Notes: a model not told the origin generated them from the letters alone. A stretch of 64,000 bases of DNA from Cellvibrio sp. KY-YJ-3 (GCF_008806955.1 NZ_CP031727.1:2122001-2186000), one strand, 5' to 3'; positions 44,913-55,260 are shown, counted from the first letter of the stretch. Numbers and translations are program-made.

Positions 44913-47900
44913 TTACTTGCGCAAATCCAGTGTGTGTGGATATTCGTCCGCCGGTTCCTCTGGCGGTGGCGCCATGGGTCTGGGTGGATGTTTGTGTTCA
45001 AAAAATTCGCGCAAGATTTTTCCGGCCGGTGTGATCGGTAATGCACCGGGTGTGTAGTTGATATCAAAAAAGCGATTACCACGGCGCGATTCAGCTTCAT
45101 TGGCGTTCACCGGGAAGCGCTCGTAACTGCGCCCACCGGGGTGGCTAACGTGATAGGTGCAGCCGCCGATGCTCTTGCCGTTCCAGGTGTCGATTAAATC
45201 AAATACCAGCGGCGCGTGAATGCCAATGGTCGGGTGCAATGCGGAAGGCGGTTGCCATGCGCGATAGCGCACGCCGCCCACAAATTCACCGTGTTTACCG
45301 GTGGGATTCAAACACACACGGCGACCATTACACGCGAGCACATAACGGCCCGGCGTTAAACCAGTGACCTTGACTTGCAATCGCTCCAGTGATGAATCCA
45401 CATAGCGCGAGGTGCCAAAGCTGCTGACTTCTTCGCCCAGCACATGCCAGGGTTCAATCGCCCAGCGCAATTCAATTTGAATATCATCCAGCTGCACACG
45501 GCCATAGTGAGGGAAACGAAATTCCTCAAACGGTGCGAGCCATTCCAATTGAAAGGGGTAGCCGTGTTCATTCAAATCGTTCACTACATCGCGCAGGTCT
45601 TCCCACACATAATGCGGCAGCATAAATTTATCGTGCAGCGCGGTACCCCAACGCACCAGTGGTTTTTTGTAGGGCTCTTTCCAGAAGCGGCTGATCAGAC
45701 TGCGCAGCAACAATACCTGCACCAGCGACATACGCGCGTGCGGCGGCATTTCAAAACCACGGAATTCCAGAATACCCTGGCGACCGCTGGCAGAACCCGG
45801 TGAATAAAGTTTGTCGATACAAAATTCGGCGCGATGAGTATTGCCGGTAATGTCGATTAATAAATTGCGCATTAATCGGTCCACTAACCAGGGCTGCTCC
45901 ACTATGCCATCGGGCATTTGTTGGAAGGCGATTTCCAACTCGTAGAGCATTTCCGCACGGCCTTCATCTACCCGCGGCGATTGACTGGTCGGCCCGATAA
46001 ATAAACCGGAAAATAAATAAGAAAGCCCCGGGTGATGCTGCCAAAACGTCACCAAACTGCGCAGTAAATCCGGGCGGCGCAAAAACGGGCTATTGGCTGG
46101 TGTTGAGCCGCCGAAGGTGACATGGTTGCCGCCGCCGGTGCCGGAGTGACGGCCATCGAGCATAAATTTCTCGGTGCCCAAACGGCATTGGCGTGCATCT
46201 TCATACAGGGCTTCGGTGTTGTTGACCAAATCCGCCCAGGTTTCTACCGGGTGAATATTCACTTCAATCACACCTGGGTCCGGCGTAATTAAAAATTTCT
46301 TCAGGCGATAATCTTTGGGCGGTTCGTAACCTTCCAGTACCACCGGCATATTGAGTGTTGCCGCGGTATCTTCAATCGCTTCAATTAACGCCACGTAATG
46401 TTCGAGGTAGGTGAGCGGTGGCAAAAATAAATGCAAACGGCCATCGCGCGCTTCAAAACACATGGCGGTGCGAATGACATAACCTGCTTCTATGTAGTTA
46501 GGTTTGGTTTTGTGCGTTGGATTTTTTTCACTGTGCTTTTCAATATTGTTGTTGCTGCCAAGAGGTTGCGCGGTAATTTTTTGCGCAGCCAGATTGGCAA
46601 ATTGTTGTCCGCTGGGTGCCAAAGGTGCACGCGAGCGCAGCGGGTCACTTTCCGGTTGATAGCGTTCGTAATCGTGTTGCGGAAATTCCAGTGAATTTAA
46701 TGGCAAACGTAAACCGAGTGGTGAGTCGCCGGGAATTAAAAATAAATTGTCATTGCGCAATTTCCAGCGGCCGCTCAGCCAGCTTTGATTCAAATAATTC
46801 CATTCGATGGGCAGCACATAGCCGCTTTCGGTATTTAAGCCGCGCGTTAATAATTTGGCGATGCGGCGGCGCTCCAGGTCATCTTTTAAATCGGCTGTTA
46901 ATGGATCTATATTGCTGGGTAATTGTTGTTCGGCCCAGAGGTAATAGAGCACATCTTCATAGGCGGGAATTAAATGCTCGCTATTCACACGAATTTTTTC
47001 ACACAGTGTCTGCGCGAATTTTTTCGCATCCAAATGCGTGAGGCCGTAACTTTTATCGGCGCGTGCGAGTAAATCCGGGTTGCTCCACAGGGCTTCACCA
47101 TCGGTGCGCCAAAAACAACCCAGCGCCCAGCGCGGTACTTCTTCACCCGGATACCATTTGCCTTGGCCGTAATGCAGTAAACCATTGGGGGCAAAGGTGT
47201 TGCGCATCCGCAGCAATAAATCTTTTGCAAGGCGCAATTTGTCGGCGCCCAGTGCGCCGGTGTTCCACTGCTCGGATTCCATATCGTCGATCGATACAAA
47301 CGTGGGTTCACCACCAGTGGTTAAACGCACGTCCTGCTCAAGCAGTTCTTTATCAACGGCGGCGCCGAGGGCATTGATGGTTTGCCATTGGTCTTCGGTA
47401 TAGGGTTTGGTGACCCGCGGGTCTTCAAGGATACGGAAGACTTCGTTGCTGTAGGCGAACTTCACTTCACATTTGCTGGTGGCGCCGGTAATGGGTGCGG
47501 CAGAAATGGGGTCAGGTGTGCAGGCGAGGGGAATATGGCCTTCGGTAGCCAGCAAACCCGAGGTGGGGTCAAGGCCGACCCAACCTGCGCCGGGAATAAA
47601 TACTTCAGTCCAGGCGTGTAAATCGGTGAAATCTTTTTCCGGGCCGCTGGGGCCGTCGAGGGCTTTGATGTCCGAGGTCAACTGCACCAAATAACCCGAG
47701 GCAAAACGCGCGGCGTAACCCAAGTGGCGAAAAATTTGTACCAGCAGCCAGGCGCTGTCGCGGCAGGAACCTTTGGCTAGGGTGAGTGTTTCCTCACAGC
47801 TTTGAATGCCCGGCTCCAAGCGCACACCGTAGCCAATATCCTGTTGCAGTTGTTGGTTTATCTGCACCAGAAAATCGTTCACATGCCAGGGTTTATCTTG

Positions 47901-48329
47901 TTTTTCGCGCTGCGCTATTTCCGCTTTAATCGCCGCGACTCGCGCACTCAGCAGTGGGCCAGCTTCGGTGACTTCCAAATAAGGAATTAACTCGCGTTGG
48001 AGCTGTTCGGCGTAACTAAATGGAATTGTTTCAGCGTAGTCTTCTACAAAAAAATCAAAGGGGTTGATGGAGGTCATGTCGGCAATGACTTCGACTTCAA
48101 TTGCCAAACTTTTCGTCTGCTCGGGAAAAACCAAACGCGCCTGAAAATTGCCAAAGGGATCTTGCTGCCAATTGAGGAAATGGTCTTCTGGCGTCACCTT
48201 GAGCGAATAACTGTGGATTTTGGTGCGGCTGTGGGGCGCCGGGCGCAAACGCAGGACGTGGGGAAATAAAGTGGTCAAGCGATCAAACTGGTATTCAGTT
48301 TTATGGTGGATGGCAACGCGAATAGCCAT
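44913..48329 (-). CDS. Large transglutaminase-like protein with DUF2126 region
   Basis: The 1138-residue protein has a transglutaminase N-terminal domain (1-110), a catalytic core with Cys189 in KGSCRDSAW, His238 in LHAWTEVF and Asp254 in GLDPTSG, and a C-terminal region of about 850 residues matching DUF2126 (VRLTTGGEPTFVSIDD, FRGFEMPPHARMS, NPTGKHGEFVGGVRYRAW). It has no signal peptide. It starts the operon that continues to the ATP-grasp/alpha-E fusion and the short transglutaminase. The role of the DUF2126 part is unknown. Confidence 0.92.
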   Translation of the reverse strand: MAIRVAIHHKTEYQFDRLTTLFPHVLRLRPAPHSRTKIHSYSLKVTPEDHFLNWQQDPFGNFQARLVFPEQTKSLAIEVEVIADMTSINPFDFFVEDYAETIPFSYAEQLQRELIPYLEVTEAGPLLSARVAAIKAEIAQREKQDKPWHVNDFLVQINQQLQQDIGYGVRLEPGIQSCEETLTLAKGSCRDSAWLLVQIFRHLGYAARFASGYLVQLTSDIKALDGPSGPEKDFTDLHAWTEVFIPGAGWVGLDPTSGLLATEGHIPLACTPDPISAAPITGATSKCEVKFAYSNEVFRILEDPRVTKPYTEDQWQTINALGAAVDKELLEQDVRLTTGGEPTFVSIDDMESEQWNTGALGADKLRLAKDLLLRMRNTFAPNGLLHYGQGKWYPGEEVPRWALGCFWRTDGEALWSNPDLLARADKSYGLTHLDAKKFAQTLCEKIRVNSEHLIPAYEDVLYYLWAEQQLPSNIDPLTADLKDDLERRRIAKLLTRGLNTESGYVLPIEWNYLNQSWLSGRWKLRNDNLFLIPGDSPLGLRLPLNSLEFPQHDYERYQPESDPLRSRAPLAPSGQQFANLAAQKITAQPLGSNNNIEKHSEKNPTHKTKPNYIEAGYVIRTAMCFEARDGRLHLFLPPLTYLEHYVALIEAIEDTAATLNMPVVLEGYEPPKDYRLKKFLITPDPGVIEVNIHPVETWADLVNNTEALYEDARQCRLGTEKFMLDGRHSGTGGGNHVTFGGSTPANSPFLRRPDLLRSLVTFWQHHPGLSYLFSGLFIGPTSQSPRVDEGRAEMLYELEIAFQQMPDGIVEQPWLVDRLMRNLLIDITGNTHRAEFCIDKLYSPGSASGRQGILEFRGFEMPPHARMSLVQVLLLRSLISRFWKEPYKKPLVRWGTALHDKFMLPHYVWEDLRDVVNDLNEHGYPFQLEWLAPFEEFRFPHYGRVQLDDIQIELRWAIEPWHVLGEEVSSFGTSRYVDSSLERLQVKVTGLTPGRYVLACNGRRVCLNPTGKHGEFVGGVRYRAWQPPSALHPTIGIHAPLVFDLIDTWNGKSIGGCTYHVSHPGGRSYERFPVNANEAESRRGNRFFDINYTPGALPITPAGKILREFFEHKHPPRPMAPPPEEPADEYPHTLDLRK

Positions 48330-48558
48330 AAAGTCTTCCTTCCTGCAGCGAGCGGTTTATGGATCATGCTGGTGCACTCAAGTGTGCACCAGGCGGGGAA
48401 AAGGGCAAGTTATCATCATCCACTGAGCATATGACGCTCTTGCGGTTACGCTAAGCCAGTGTTTAGTGTGCGGTTTTCCTGGCGGCTCTGGTTAGTCAAT
48501 CACACGCAATAACTGCACCATAAGTGCTCTGGGCGATGAAATGCTGCGCTAAAAACAC

Positions 48559-48592
48559 AAAAGCGCCAGTATCGGAGGATAGTGGCGCTTTT
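48559..48592 (-). terminator. Terminator after anbu
   Basis: AAAAGCGCCA and TGGCGCTTTT pair around a 14-base loop, followed on the minus strand by GTGTTTTT. It separates anbu from the downstream transglutaminase operon. Confidence 0.85.
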
Positions 48593-48610
48593 GGCATGAG
48601 CAGTTTGGAA

Positions 48611-49330
48611 TTAGTTTTGTGGTGGCGGTGGCAGCTGTAAAAAAGCTTCCACTATCAAGCGATCCCAGGACTTGGTGAGTTCGCGTAAGTATTGATTGTC
48701 AGCCTCAAAAATACTGTGCTGCATCAGACCGCTGTTGGTGACATAGCTCATCAATTCGATTGGCGGGCCTACAGTGAGATTGGATTTCATTGTGGAATCC
48801 ATGGACACCAAGGCGCAGAGTGCGGCTGTATCCAGCCCGGTTTCCGGTTTGAGGATACGGTCGAGAATTGGTTTGCCGTATTTACTCTCACCAATTTGCA
48901 GGTAGGGCGTTTGGTCGGACGATGTGATGTGGTTACCCTGAGGATAAATCAGCATAACCGCCGGGGTTTCCGTGCCAATTTGGCCGCCCAGCAAAAAGCT
49001 GGCTTCAAAACTGACGTTACTGTTGTTGTGTGCGTGTTTCTCTTGAATAGCCACACTTATTTCGCCTACATAGTCGGCGGCGTCGTGGATGCTATCGACA
49101 GTCGCGAGGCTTACATCGGCACCTTCTTTGATGTCCTTGCGAATTTTGGCGATAACTGATTGGGTAGTGGCGAGGTTGCCAGCAGAGTTGATCACCAGTT
49201 GGCGGTCGCCATCGATACCAAAATGGTACATCTTGCTGTAGGTGCTGACCTGATCAACACCCGCATTGGTCCGTGAATCTGAACAAAAAATCAGACCCGC
49301 ATCGACTTTAATCGCAACGCAGTAGGTCAT
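48611..49330 (-). CDS. Anbu, ancestral proteasome-type peptidase
   Basis: The 239-residue protein starts MTYCVAIKVDAGLIFCSDSR when ATG 49330 is used, putting the proteasome-type N-terminal Thr at residue 2. Other features match Anbu: NAGVDQVSTYSKMYHF, VINSAGNLATTQSV, and LDTAALCALVSMDSTMKSNL. The open frame to 49393 would bury the Thr and is rejected. Anbu assembles into open helical rings in species studied and is found with ATP-grasp, alpha-E and transglutaminase genes, as here. It has its own terminator, so it is probably a separate transcript. Confidence 0.93.
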   Translation of the reverse strand: MTYCVAIKVDAGLIFCSDSRTNAGVDQVSTYSKMYHFGIDGDRQLVINSAGNLATTQSVIAKIRKDIKEGADVSLATVDSIHDAADYVGEISVAIQEKHAHNNSNVSFEASFLLGGQIGTETPAVMLIYPQGNHITSSDQTPYLQIGESKYGKPILDRILKPETGLDTAALCALVSMDSTMKSNLTVGPPIELMSYVTNSGLMQHSIFEADNQYLRELTKSWDRLIVEAFLQLPPPPQN

Positions 49331-49505
49331 AACAGCAACCGGGCTCAAGAAAAAAAGGGCGTGTAGGTTAAGAGCAGGGGCGGTGAGCGTCAAGGCTAAT
49401 TTGGCGCATTAAATCGAACGGTGAATCATGCACCAAGGTGGGGCGCGTTCTTGGAGGATGGGCAGTGAAACCTCTGTCTCACCGCCCGGTAAGCCCTAGT
49501 AGTGC

Positions 49506-50336
49506 TTATTCGGTGGGTTTGTTCCAGTGGATATCCATCTGCGGGAAGGGAATGCTGATGCCATTCTCATCAAATGCCAGTTTGATTTGTTCGGTCAACG
49601 CAAATTTCACATCCCAGAACTCATCGGCTTTCACCCAGGGGCGCACATAGAAGTTCACGCTGTGTGCACCCAGTTCTCCCACTGCAATCAAGGGTTCCGG
49701 CTCGGGTAAAACCCGTGCATCGGCGCTAATTACTTTGGCAATGACATCGCGCGCCAAACGTATATCGTCGCGGTAGCCAATACCAAAAACCATGTCGATA
49801 CGACGGGTGCCACGGGCGGAGTAGTTGATGATATTGCTGCTGTAAATGGTGCCGTTGGGAATGATGACCTGCTTGTTGTCACCGGTGTGCATGTTGGTGG
49901 AGAAAATACCAATCTTATCGATAATTCCCGATACGCCGGCAGCCTCAACAAAGTCGCCGGATTTAAAGGGGCGAAATATCAGCAACATAAAACCCGCCGC
50001 AAAGTTTTGCAGTGATCCCTGCAGCGCCAAACCAATCGCCAAGCCAGCAGCACCGAGTACGGCAATCACGGAATTGGTATTTACCCCCAGCTGGTCCAGG
50101 GCGGCGACAATTACAAATACCAACAGCAGGGCATTTACCAGCGATTGGATAAATTCCACCAGAATTTTATCGAGCTTGGTGCGCCCGAGGATCTTGCCTA
50201 GCATTCCTGCCACAAATTTTGCGACTAACTGGCCGATAACAAATATCAGCAAGGCAATCAGAATTTTAATACTCCACGGAGCTACAAATTTATCGTAAAA
50301 CGCCAGCAGTTGGGCGTGGTCAAGCTTGTCGAACAT
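49506..50336 (-). CDS. Small-conductance mechanosensitive channel (MscS family)
   Basis: The 276-residue protein has three N-terminal membrane helices. The pore helix is Gly/Ala-rich (NSVIAVLGAAGLAIGLALQGSL), followed by NFAAGFMLLIFRPFKSGDFVE and the soluble beta/alpha domain with IPNGTIYSSNIINYS. It opens under membrane tension to release solutes. Length equals that of the minimal MscS form. It is downstream of rsxE, in the same direction, with a 42-base gap, so it may be transcribed with the rsx operon. Confidence 0.95.
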   Translation of the reverse strand: MFDKLDHAQLLAFYDKFVAPWSIKILIALLIFVIGQLVAKFVAGMLGKILGRTKLDKILVEFIQSLVNALLLVFVIVAALDQLGVNTNSVIAVLGAAGLAIGLALQGSLQNFAAGFMLLIFRPFKSGDFVEAAGVSGIIDKIGIFSTNMHTGDNKQVIIPNGTIYSSNIINYSARGTRRIDMVFGIGYRDDIRLARDVIAKVISADARVLPEPEPLIAVGELGAHSVNFYVRPWVKADEFWDVKFALTEQIKLAFDENGISIPFPQMDIHWNKPTE

Positions 50337-50378
50337 TGCAAATCTCCTTGGGATTGCTAAACAGGTATGGCGTGACTA

Positions 50379-51098
50379 TCAAGTAACACTGCCGGTAGTG
50401 CGCACACGTTTACTGCCTTTCACCGCGTGTGTTTTACGGGCGTCCGCACGTTTTTTAAGTTGGGCATCTATGGTGTTTTTGGCCGCAATTAAAAACCCCA
50501 CCACAATAAACGCTCCCGGTGGCAGCAAGGCAAAAATCACATTGGGAAAACTGCTGCCAAAGACATTCAGTTGCCAGCTGCGTGCGGATTCACCAAAGAG
50601 TAATTGCATATCGGCAAACAGATGTCCGGTGCCGAGCAGTTCGCGTACAGCGCCCACACAAACAAGTACTAACAGAAACCCCATCCCCATCATAAAACCA
50701 TCGATGGCGGAAGGTAGGAGAGTATTTTTGCTGGCAAAGGCATCAGCGCGACCTAATACGGCGCAGTTGGTCACGATTAACGGGATAAATAATCCAAGTA
50801 TTTGGTACAACTCGTAGGTGTAAGCTTTCATCAGCAATTCAATACAGGTAACCGCTGAGGCGATAATCATCACAAAGGCGGGCAGCCTTACTGCGTCGCT
50901 TACATAGTGGCGGATCAGTGAAACCACTGAGTTGGTGGTGGTCAGAACCAGTAATGTAGCCAGCCCCAGGCCGAGCGCGTTAACAACGGTAGAGCTGACC
51001 GCAAGCAGGGGGCAGAGGCCGAGAAGCTGCACTAACGCGGCGTTGTTACCCCACAGGCCCTTTTGGGTAATTTCTGTGTAATTCACGCCATTACTCAT
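50379..51098 (-). CDS. rsxE: Electron transport complex subunit RsxE/RnfE
   Basis: The 239-residue membrane subunit has six hydrophobic helices, with [16 protein letters not shown], containing a conserved Cys, at the N-terminus and [14 protein letters not shown] in the middle. Start ATG 51098 ([10 protein letters not shown]) overlaps the end of rsxG by 8 bases; the frame continues to 51134. It belongs to the Rnf/Rsx complex, which moves electrons between ferredoxin or NADH and targets such as SoxR. The nth gene that often follows rsxE is absent; mscS is there instead. Confidence 0.95.
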   Translation of the reverse strand: MSNGVNYTEITQKGLWGNNAALVQLLGLCPLLAVSSTVVNALGLGLATLLVLTTTNSVVSLIRHYVSDAVRLPAFVMIIASAVTCIELLMKAYTYELYQILGLFIPLIVTNCAVLGRADAFASKNTLLPSAIDGFMMGMGFLLVLVCVGAVRELLGTGHLFADMQLLFGESARSWQLNVFGSSFPNVIFALLPPGAFIVVGFLIAAKNTIDAQLKKRADARKTHAVKGSKRVRTTGSVT

Positions 51099-51744
51099 GT
51101 TGTTCACCTGCGCTTGGCTGTTGATTCGCATCAAACAAGGTTTGATGGTTGGTATTCACAAATTCCAGCACGCGTTTTACTTGTCCCACTACGGCGCGCG
51201 GAGTGATGGTGGCACCGGCAAATTGATCAAAGGTACCGCCATCTTTTTTAACTTTCCATTCCTCGATAACAGGAACAGTCAGACTTTTGCCATTAAAACT
51301 TAAAATCCACTGATGCTTTTTTAGCTCGATTTTGTCGCCCAGTCCGGGGGTTTCTTTGTGCAGTAATACACGCACGCCGGCAATGGTGCCATCAGTTTTT
51401 ACCCCGACAATCATACTGATATCGCCGGAGTAACCATCGTGTGCCGTGGCGGGAACGATCAAGGCGGTGATTTGCCCTTGCTGGCGCGCGCGATAAATCT
51501 TACTGGACTCGCTGGCGCCCAGCGGCTCCCATGCGCTATCCGGCACGGGTATGGTGTCATTGAGCAGATCGTTATCGTGATCTTGCAGGGGAATTATTTC
51601 AAATAGTGCGCGCTGTTGTGCGGCGCGCTCTGAAGCTGCAATACGATCCTGGGTGCCGAGGTTGGTCAGCGCCAGTGCGCCTGCCGTGCAAATCGCAAAA
51701 GCGGCGAGGATAAAGCTGTTTTTACTTATGGATTGGCCGAGCAT
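51091..51744 (-). CDS. rsxG: Electron transport complex subunit RsxG/RnfG
   Basis: The 217-residue protein has one N-terminal membrane helix and a periplasmic FMN-binding domain. The Thr in [12 protein letters not shown] is the likely site of covalent FMN attachment. [12 protein letters not shown] is also typical. Start and stop overlap with the flanking rsxD and rsxE, indicating tight coupling. Confidence 0.96.
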   Translation of the reverse strand: MLGQSISKNSFILAAFAICTAGALALTNLGTQDRIAASERAAQQRALFEIIPLQDHDNDLLNDTIPVPDSAWEPLGASESSKIYRARQQGQITALIVPATAHDGYSGDISMIVGVKTDGTIAGVRVLLHKETPGLGDKIELKKHQWILSFNGKSLTVPVIEEWKVKKDGGTFDQFAGATITPRAVVGQVKRVLEFVNTNHQTLFDANQQPSAGEQHE

Positions 51745-52820
51745 TAGTGACCTCCATCCTGTTTGCTACTGTCGGTCGCACGGCGCGGTTTTTTGTGGCC
51801 GTAGGTGCGCGGAGTAGTGTAGTAATCAATAAAGGGGGCGGCGAAATTCAGCAGCAAAACTGCAAAACCAACTCCGTCGGGGTAGCTGGTGCCCCAGGCG
51901 CGAATCACATAAATCACCACACCAATCAACGCGCCATAAACAATGCGCCCACGGGTGCTCACCGCCGAGCTGACCGGATCGGTCACAATAAAAAATGCGC
52001 CGAGCATAGTGGCACCGGACAGCAGGTGAAAAATGGGTGAGCCGCCGGAATTGGAGCTGCCTGAGTCGTAAAACAGCGCGGCCATCAGAGCCAGCGCCAG
52101 CAGCATGGAAACCGGGGCATGCCAGGTAAAGACTTTTTTGTAGAGCAGATAGATGCCGCCAATCAAAAAGGCGATGTTGACCCATTCCCAACCAGCACCG
52201 GCCCAGCGGCCTTCGGTAAATACAGGCTGTTGTTGATAGAGGGCATCCAGCGTCAGGCCGGAGTTTTGTTTCATAATGTCCAGCACTGTCGCCGAGCTGT
52301 AGCCGTCGATGGGGGTGCCAAAAAAGATCTTATCCAGCGCCGCGACCAGGCTGGGTGCAGTATGTCCATCGGCCAGCATGGGTAATGGCGTGGCCCATTG
52401 GGTCATCTGTACCGGAAAGGAAATCAGCAGCAGCACATAGGCCACCATCGCCGGATTAAAGGGGTTAAAGCCCATGCCGCCGTAAAGCTGTTTAGCCAAG
52501 ACAATCGCGACAAAACTGGCGCTGATCACCAGCCACCAAGGGCAATAGGGCGGAAGGGATACACCGATCAGCACGCCGGTCACCAACGCGCTGCAATCGC
52601 GTAGGTAGAACATCACCGGACGTTCACGCAGTTTCATCACCAGTGCTTCAAAGGCGATGCAGCTCAAGCTCGCCAGCAACACATTGATTAACACCCCTAT
52701 ACCAAAAAAGTGAGTCAGTGCGGCAATACCGGGAAACGTGGCATAGACCACCAGGCGCATAACGCGCCCGGTACGATTGGCCCCGTGGGTGTGGGGTGAG
52801 GTGATATTTAATAACGCCAT
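51744..52820 (-). CDS. rsxD: Electron transport complex subunit RsxD/RnfD
   Basis: The 358-residue integral membrane subunit has about nine helices. The segment DGYSSATVLD holds the probable FMN-bound Thr, and FFIVTDPVSSAVSTRGRIVYG is the family signature. The gene shares its last base with the start of rsxG and lies 39 bases after rsxC. Confidence 0.96.
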   Translation of the reverse strand: MALLNITSPHTHGANRTGRVMRLVVYATFPGIAALTHFFGIGVLINVLLASLSCIAFEALVMKLRERPVMFYLRDCSALVTGVLIGVSLPPYCPWWLVISASFVAIVLAKQLYGGMGFNPFNPAMVAYVLLLISFPVQMTQWATPLPMLADGHTAPSLVAALDKIFFGTPIDGYSSATVLDIMKQNSGLTLDALYQQQPVFTEGRWAGAGWEWVNIAFLIGGIYLLYKKVFTWHAPVSMLLALALMAALFYDSGSSNSGGSPIFHLLSGATMLGAFFIVTDPVSSAVSTRGRIVYGALIGVVIYVIRAWGTSYPDGVGFAVLLLNFAAPFIDYYTTPRTYGHKKPRRATDSSKQDGGH

Positions 52821-52859
52821 TCGTTTATCTCGTTAAGAATCGCCGTGATGAACACTGCC

Positions 52860-55229
52860 CTAGGCCAGTTCTTGCAGCTTTTCTTCCAGTTTGGTGACGC
52901 CGGCGCGGAAGGCGTCGATATTGGCGTCGTTTTCAGTTTCTGCCTTGGCTAAACGCTCGCGTGCTTTGGTTAAACGGTTTTGCAGGGATTGAATCTGCTC
53001 GGCGCGTTTTTCCTCATCACTCATACTCGCCATGGCAGCTGCCTTGGCTTTTGCTTTTTCAATCGCGGCTTGCGCTGCGTTTTGCTCTGCGCTCGCAGGT
53101 TCAGCAGTTACTGGCGCAGCGGCAACGACCGGCTCGTCTTTAATGCCCAATGCCTTGAGTTCAGCCAGCGCTTCCGTAATTTTTTGCTGCAGCTTTTCGG
53201 CGCCTTGTTGTAAGGCATCCAAATTGGGGCTGCCGTCGGCTTTGGCGGCGGCAACTTTCTCTTCGGCTTTGGCCAACCGTGAGCGCAGGGATTCCAGATT
53301 TGCGCGCGCTTTGTCTTCCGGTGACATGGTCAGTTTTGCCTGCGCGCGGGCAATCGCCGCCGCGACGGGATCATTAGGGTCTACTGCCGGTGCGCCCGCC
53401 GCTGGAGCGGCGGTGGTGCCGGGTTCGATGCTGGTAGTGACGGAGTTATTGGCAACAAACTCGGCCAGTTTCTTTTCCGCCTCTGCAACTTTTTGCTCGG
53501 CTTGTTTGATGCGCGCCTGCTGTTTAACCAGCTGTTCTTCGGTAATTACCGGGTTGGTTTTGTTCGGAACCAAGGTTTTTTGCGCAAACTCCAAGCCATT
53601 TTTGGCCGCGTTAAGCAGGCGCTCCAGCTTGGCTTTTTCTTCTTCACTGGAAGCCTGCGTCGCACCCACTTTAACCACGGCTGCGGTAATGACATCAGTA
53701 GCCGCTGCCGGATTCTTCGCCGCCTCAGCCGCTTTTTCGGCCAGTTTCTTTTTGGCTTCTTCCGCTGCCTTTTGACGTGCTAGACGTTTGGCTTCTTTTT
53801 CGGCTTCTTCTTTGGCGATGCGCTGCTGGCGGAATTCAAAACGCTGACGCGAACGATCCGATTTCTCCTTCTCGATCTCGTGCAGGCGAATAGTGCCCTT
53901 GGCGGCGCGATAGTACTGCACCAGCGGAATAGTGCTGGGGCAAACGTAAGAACAGGCGCCGCATTCAATGCAGTCGAACAGGTTGTGCGATTCGAGCCGA
54001 TCAAAATCCTCCGCCTGTGCATACCAGAACAACTGTTGTGGCAACAGGCTTGCCGGGCAGACCTCGGCGCACATGCCGCAGCGAATACAGGCTTGTGCGG
54101 GTTGTGGTTCAGGCAGTTCTTGGGTGCTGGGCGCCAGAATACAGTTGGTGGTTTTGATTACCGGCGCGGCCAAATCCAGCAGGGTAAAGCCCATCATCGG
54201 CCCCCCCATGACTACCCGCGATGCTTGTTTCAAGTTAAAACCGTGCTGCTCCAGCACATAGTCGATAGGTGTTCCCAACAGCACATTGATATTGCGCTGG
54301 GTTGTTAATGCCTCACCGACTACCGTAGTAATGCGCGAAATGAGCGGCTCACCAAAACGCACAGCGCGCCAGGCGGCAGCGGCGGTGGCGACATTCACAC
54401 AGATAACCCCCACATCGGCCGAGTGATGGCCGCTGGGAATCTCCCGCCCGGTCAAAATTTGGGTCAGCTGTTTGGCACCACCGGAGGGGTACTTGGTGGG
54501 AATCACCACTACCTGAATATTGGCGGCTTCGCTGCGCAGGGCTTTGGCGCCAGCAACCGCAGCTTTTACCGCAGCAATGGCCGTGGGTTTGTTGTCCTCA
54601 ATGCCAATCAGCAGGTTTTTGGGGTGATGCAAAATATGACTCAGCAGCAAGGTTCCGGCGACTAACTCCTGCGCCTGGGTTTGCATCAGCATGTCATCGG
54701 CGGTGATGTAAGGCTCACATTCGGCACCGTTGAGGATCAATGTGTCGATCACTTGCGTCGATTTGGGTGCAAGTTTTACGGCAGTGGGGAAACCTGCGCC
54801 CCCCAAACCTGCCACACCGGCCGCGCGGATTTTATCCAGCAGTTGCAAGCGATCCAGCTGTAGGTAGTCTTCACAGGGAGTTAGTTGAACCCACTCGTGT
54901 TTGCCATCCGGTTCAATAATAACGGATTCACTGCTCATGCCGGACGGATGTGGAATCGCACGTGATTCAATGGCTAATACAGTCCCCGAGGTAGACGCGT
55001 GGGTATTGGCGCTAAAGGTGCCATCGGCGATACCAATCAATTGCCCGGCGAGCACGCGCTCACCCACTTGCACAATGGCGCGTGCGGGGGTGCCCATATG
55101 TTGGTTTAGCGGAATCACCAGAAACGGAGGCAGGGGAATTTCGCCCAGCGGCAATTGCAGGGATTGGCTTTTGTGTTGGGGCGGGTGAATACCGCCCGGT
55201 AATTCCCAGACTTTGATCAGGCTTGTCAT
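52860..55229 (-). CDS. rsxC: Electron transport complex subunit RsxC/RnfC with long repeat tail
   Basis: The 789-residue protein has an N-terminal Nqo1-like NADH/FMN-binding part (GGAGFPTAVKL, FEAECEPYI-like region GAECEPYI) and two [4Fe-4S] ferredoxin motifs (CIRCGMCAEVCP, CIECGACSYVCP). From about residue 450 the C-terminus is a long Ala/Lys/Glu-rich coiled region containing at least two related units of about 67 residues. It is a peripheral subunit facing the cytoplasm. The tail is much longer than in short Rnf complexes but similar in kind to that of enterobacterial RsxC. Confidence 0.96.
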   Translation of the reverse strand: MTSLIKVWELPGGIHPPQHKSQSLQLPLGEIPLPPFLVIPLNQHMGTPARAIVQVGERVLAGQLIGIADGTFSANTHASTSGTVLAIESRAIPHPSGMSSESVIIEPDGKHEWVQLTPCEDYLQLDRLQLLDKIRAAGVAGLGGAGFPTAVKLAPKSTQVIDTLILNGAECEPYITADDMLMQTQAQELVAGTLLLSHILHHPKNLLIGIEDNKPTAIAAVKAAVAGAKALRSEAANIQVVVIPTKYPSGGAKQLTQILTGREIPSGHHSADVGVICVNVATAAAAWRAVRFGEPLISRITTVVGEALTTQRNINVLLGTPIDYVLEQHGFNLKQASRVVMGGPMMGFTLLDLAAPVIKTTNCILAPSTQELPEPQPAQACIRCGMCAEVCPASLLPQQLFWYAQAEDFDRLESHNLFDCIECGACSYVCPSTIPLVQYYRAAKGTIRLHEIEKEKSDRSRQRFEFRQQRIAKEEAEKEAKRLARQKAAEEAKKKLAEKAAEAAKNPAAATDVITAAVVKVGATQASSEEEKAKLERLLNAAKNGLEFAQKTLVPNKTNPVITEEQLVKQQARIKQAEQKVAEAEKKLAEFVANNSVTTSIEPGTTAAPAAGAPAVDPNDPVAAAIARAQAKLTMSPEDKARANLESLRSRLAKAEEKVAAAKADGSPNLDALQQGAEKLQQKITEALAELKALGIKDEPVVAAAPVTAEPASAEQNAAQAAIEKAKAKAAAMASMSDEEKRAEQIQSLQNRLTKARERLAKAETENDANIDAFRAGVTKLEEKLQELA

Positions 55230-55260
55230 CTATGCAGATTTCTCGTCGTCAATGCGGCGC

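Noticed and set aside
49331-49393. Extended N-terminus of the Anbu protein
   Set aside because: It would bury the conserved Thr that must lie next to the initiator Met for proteasome-type catalysis.
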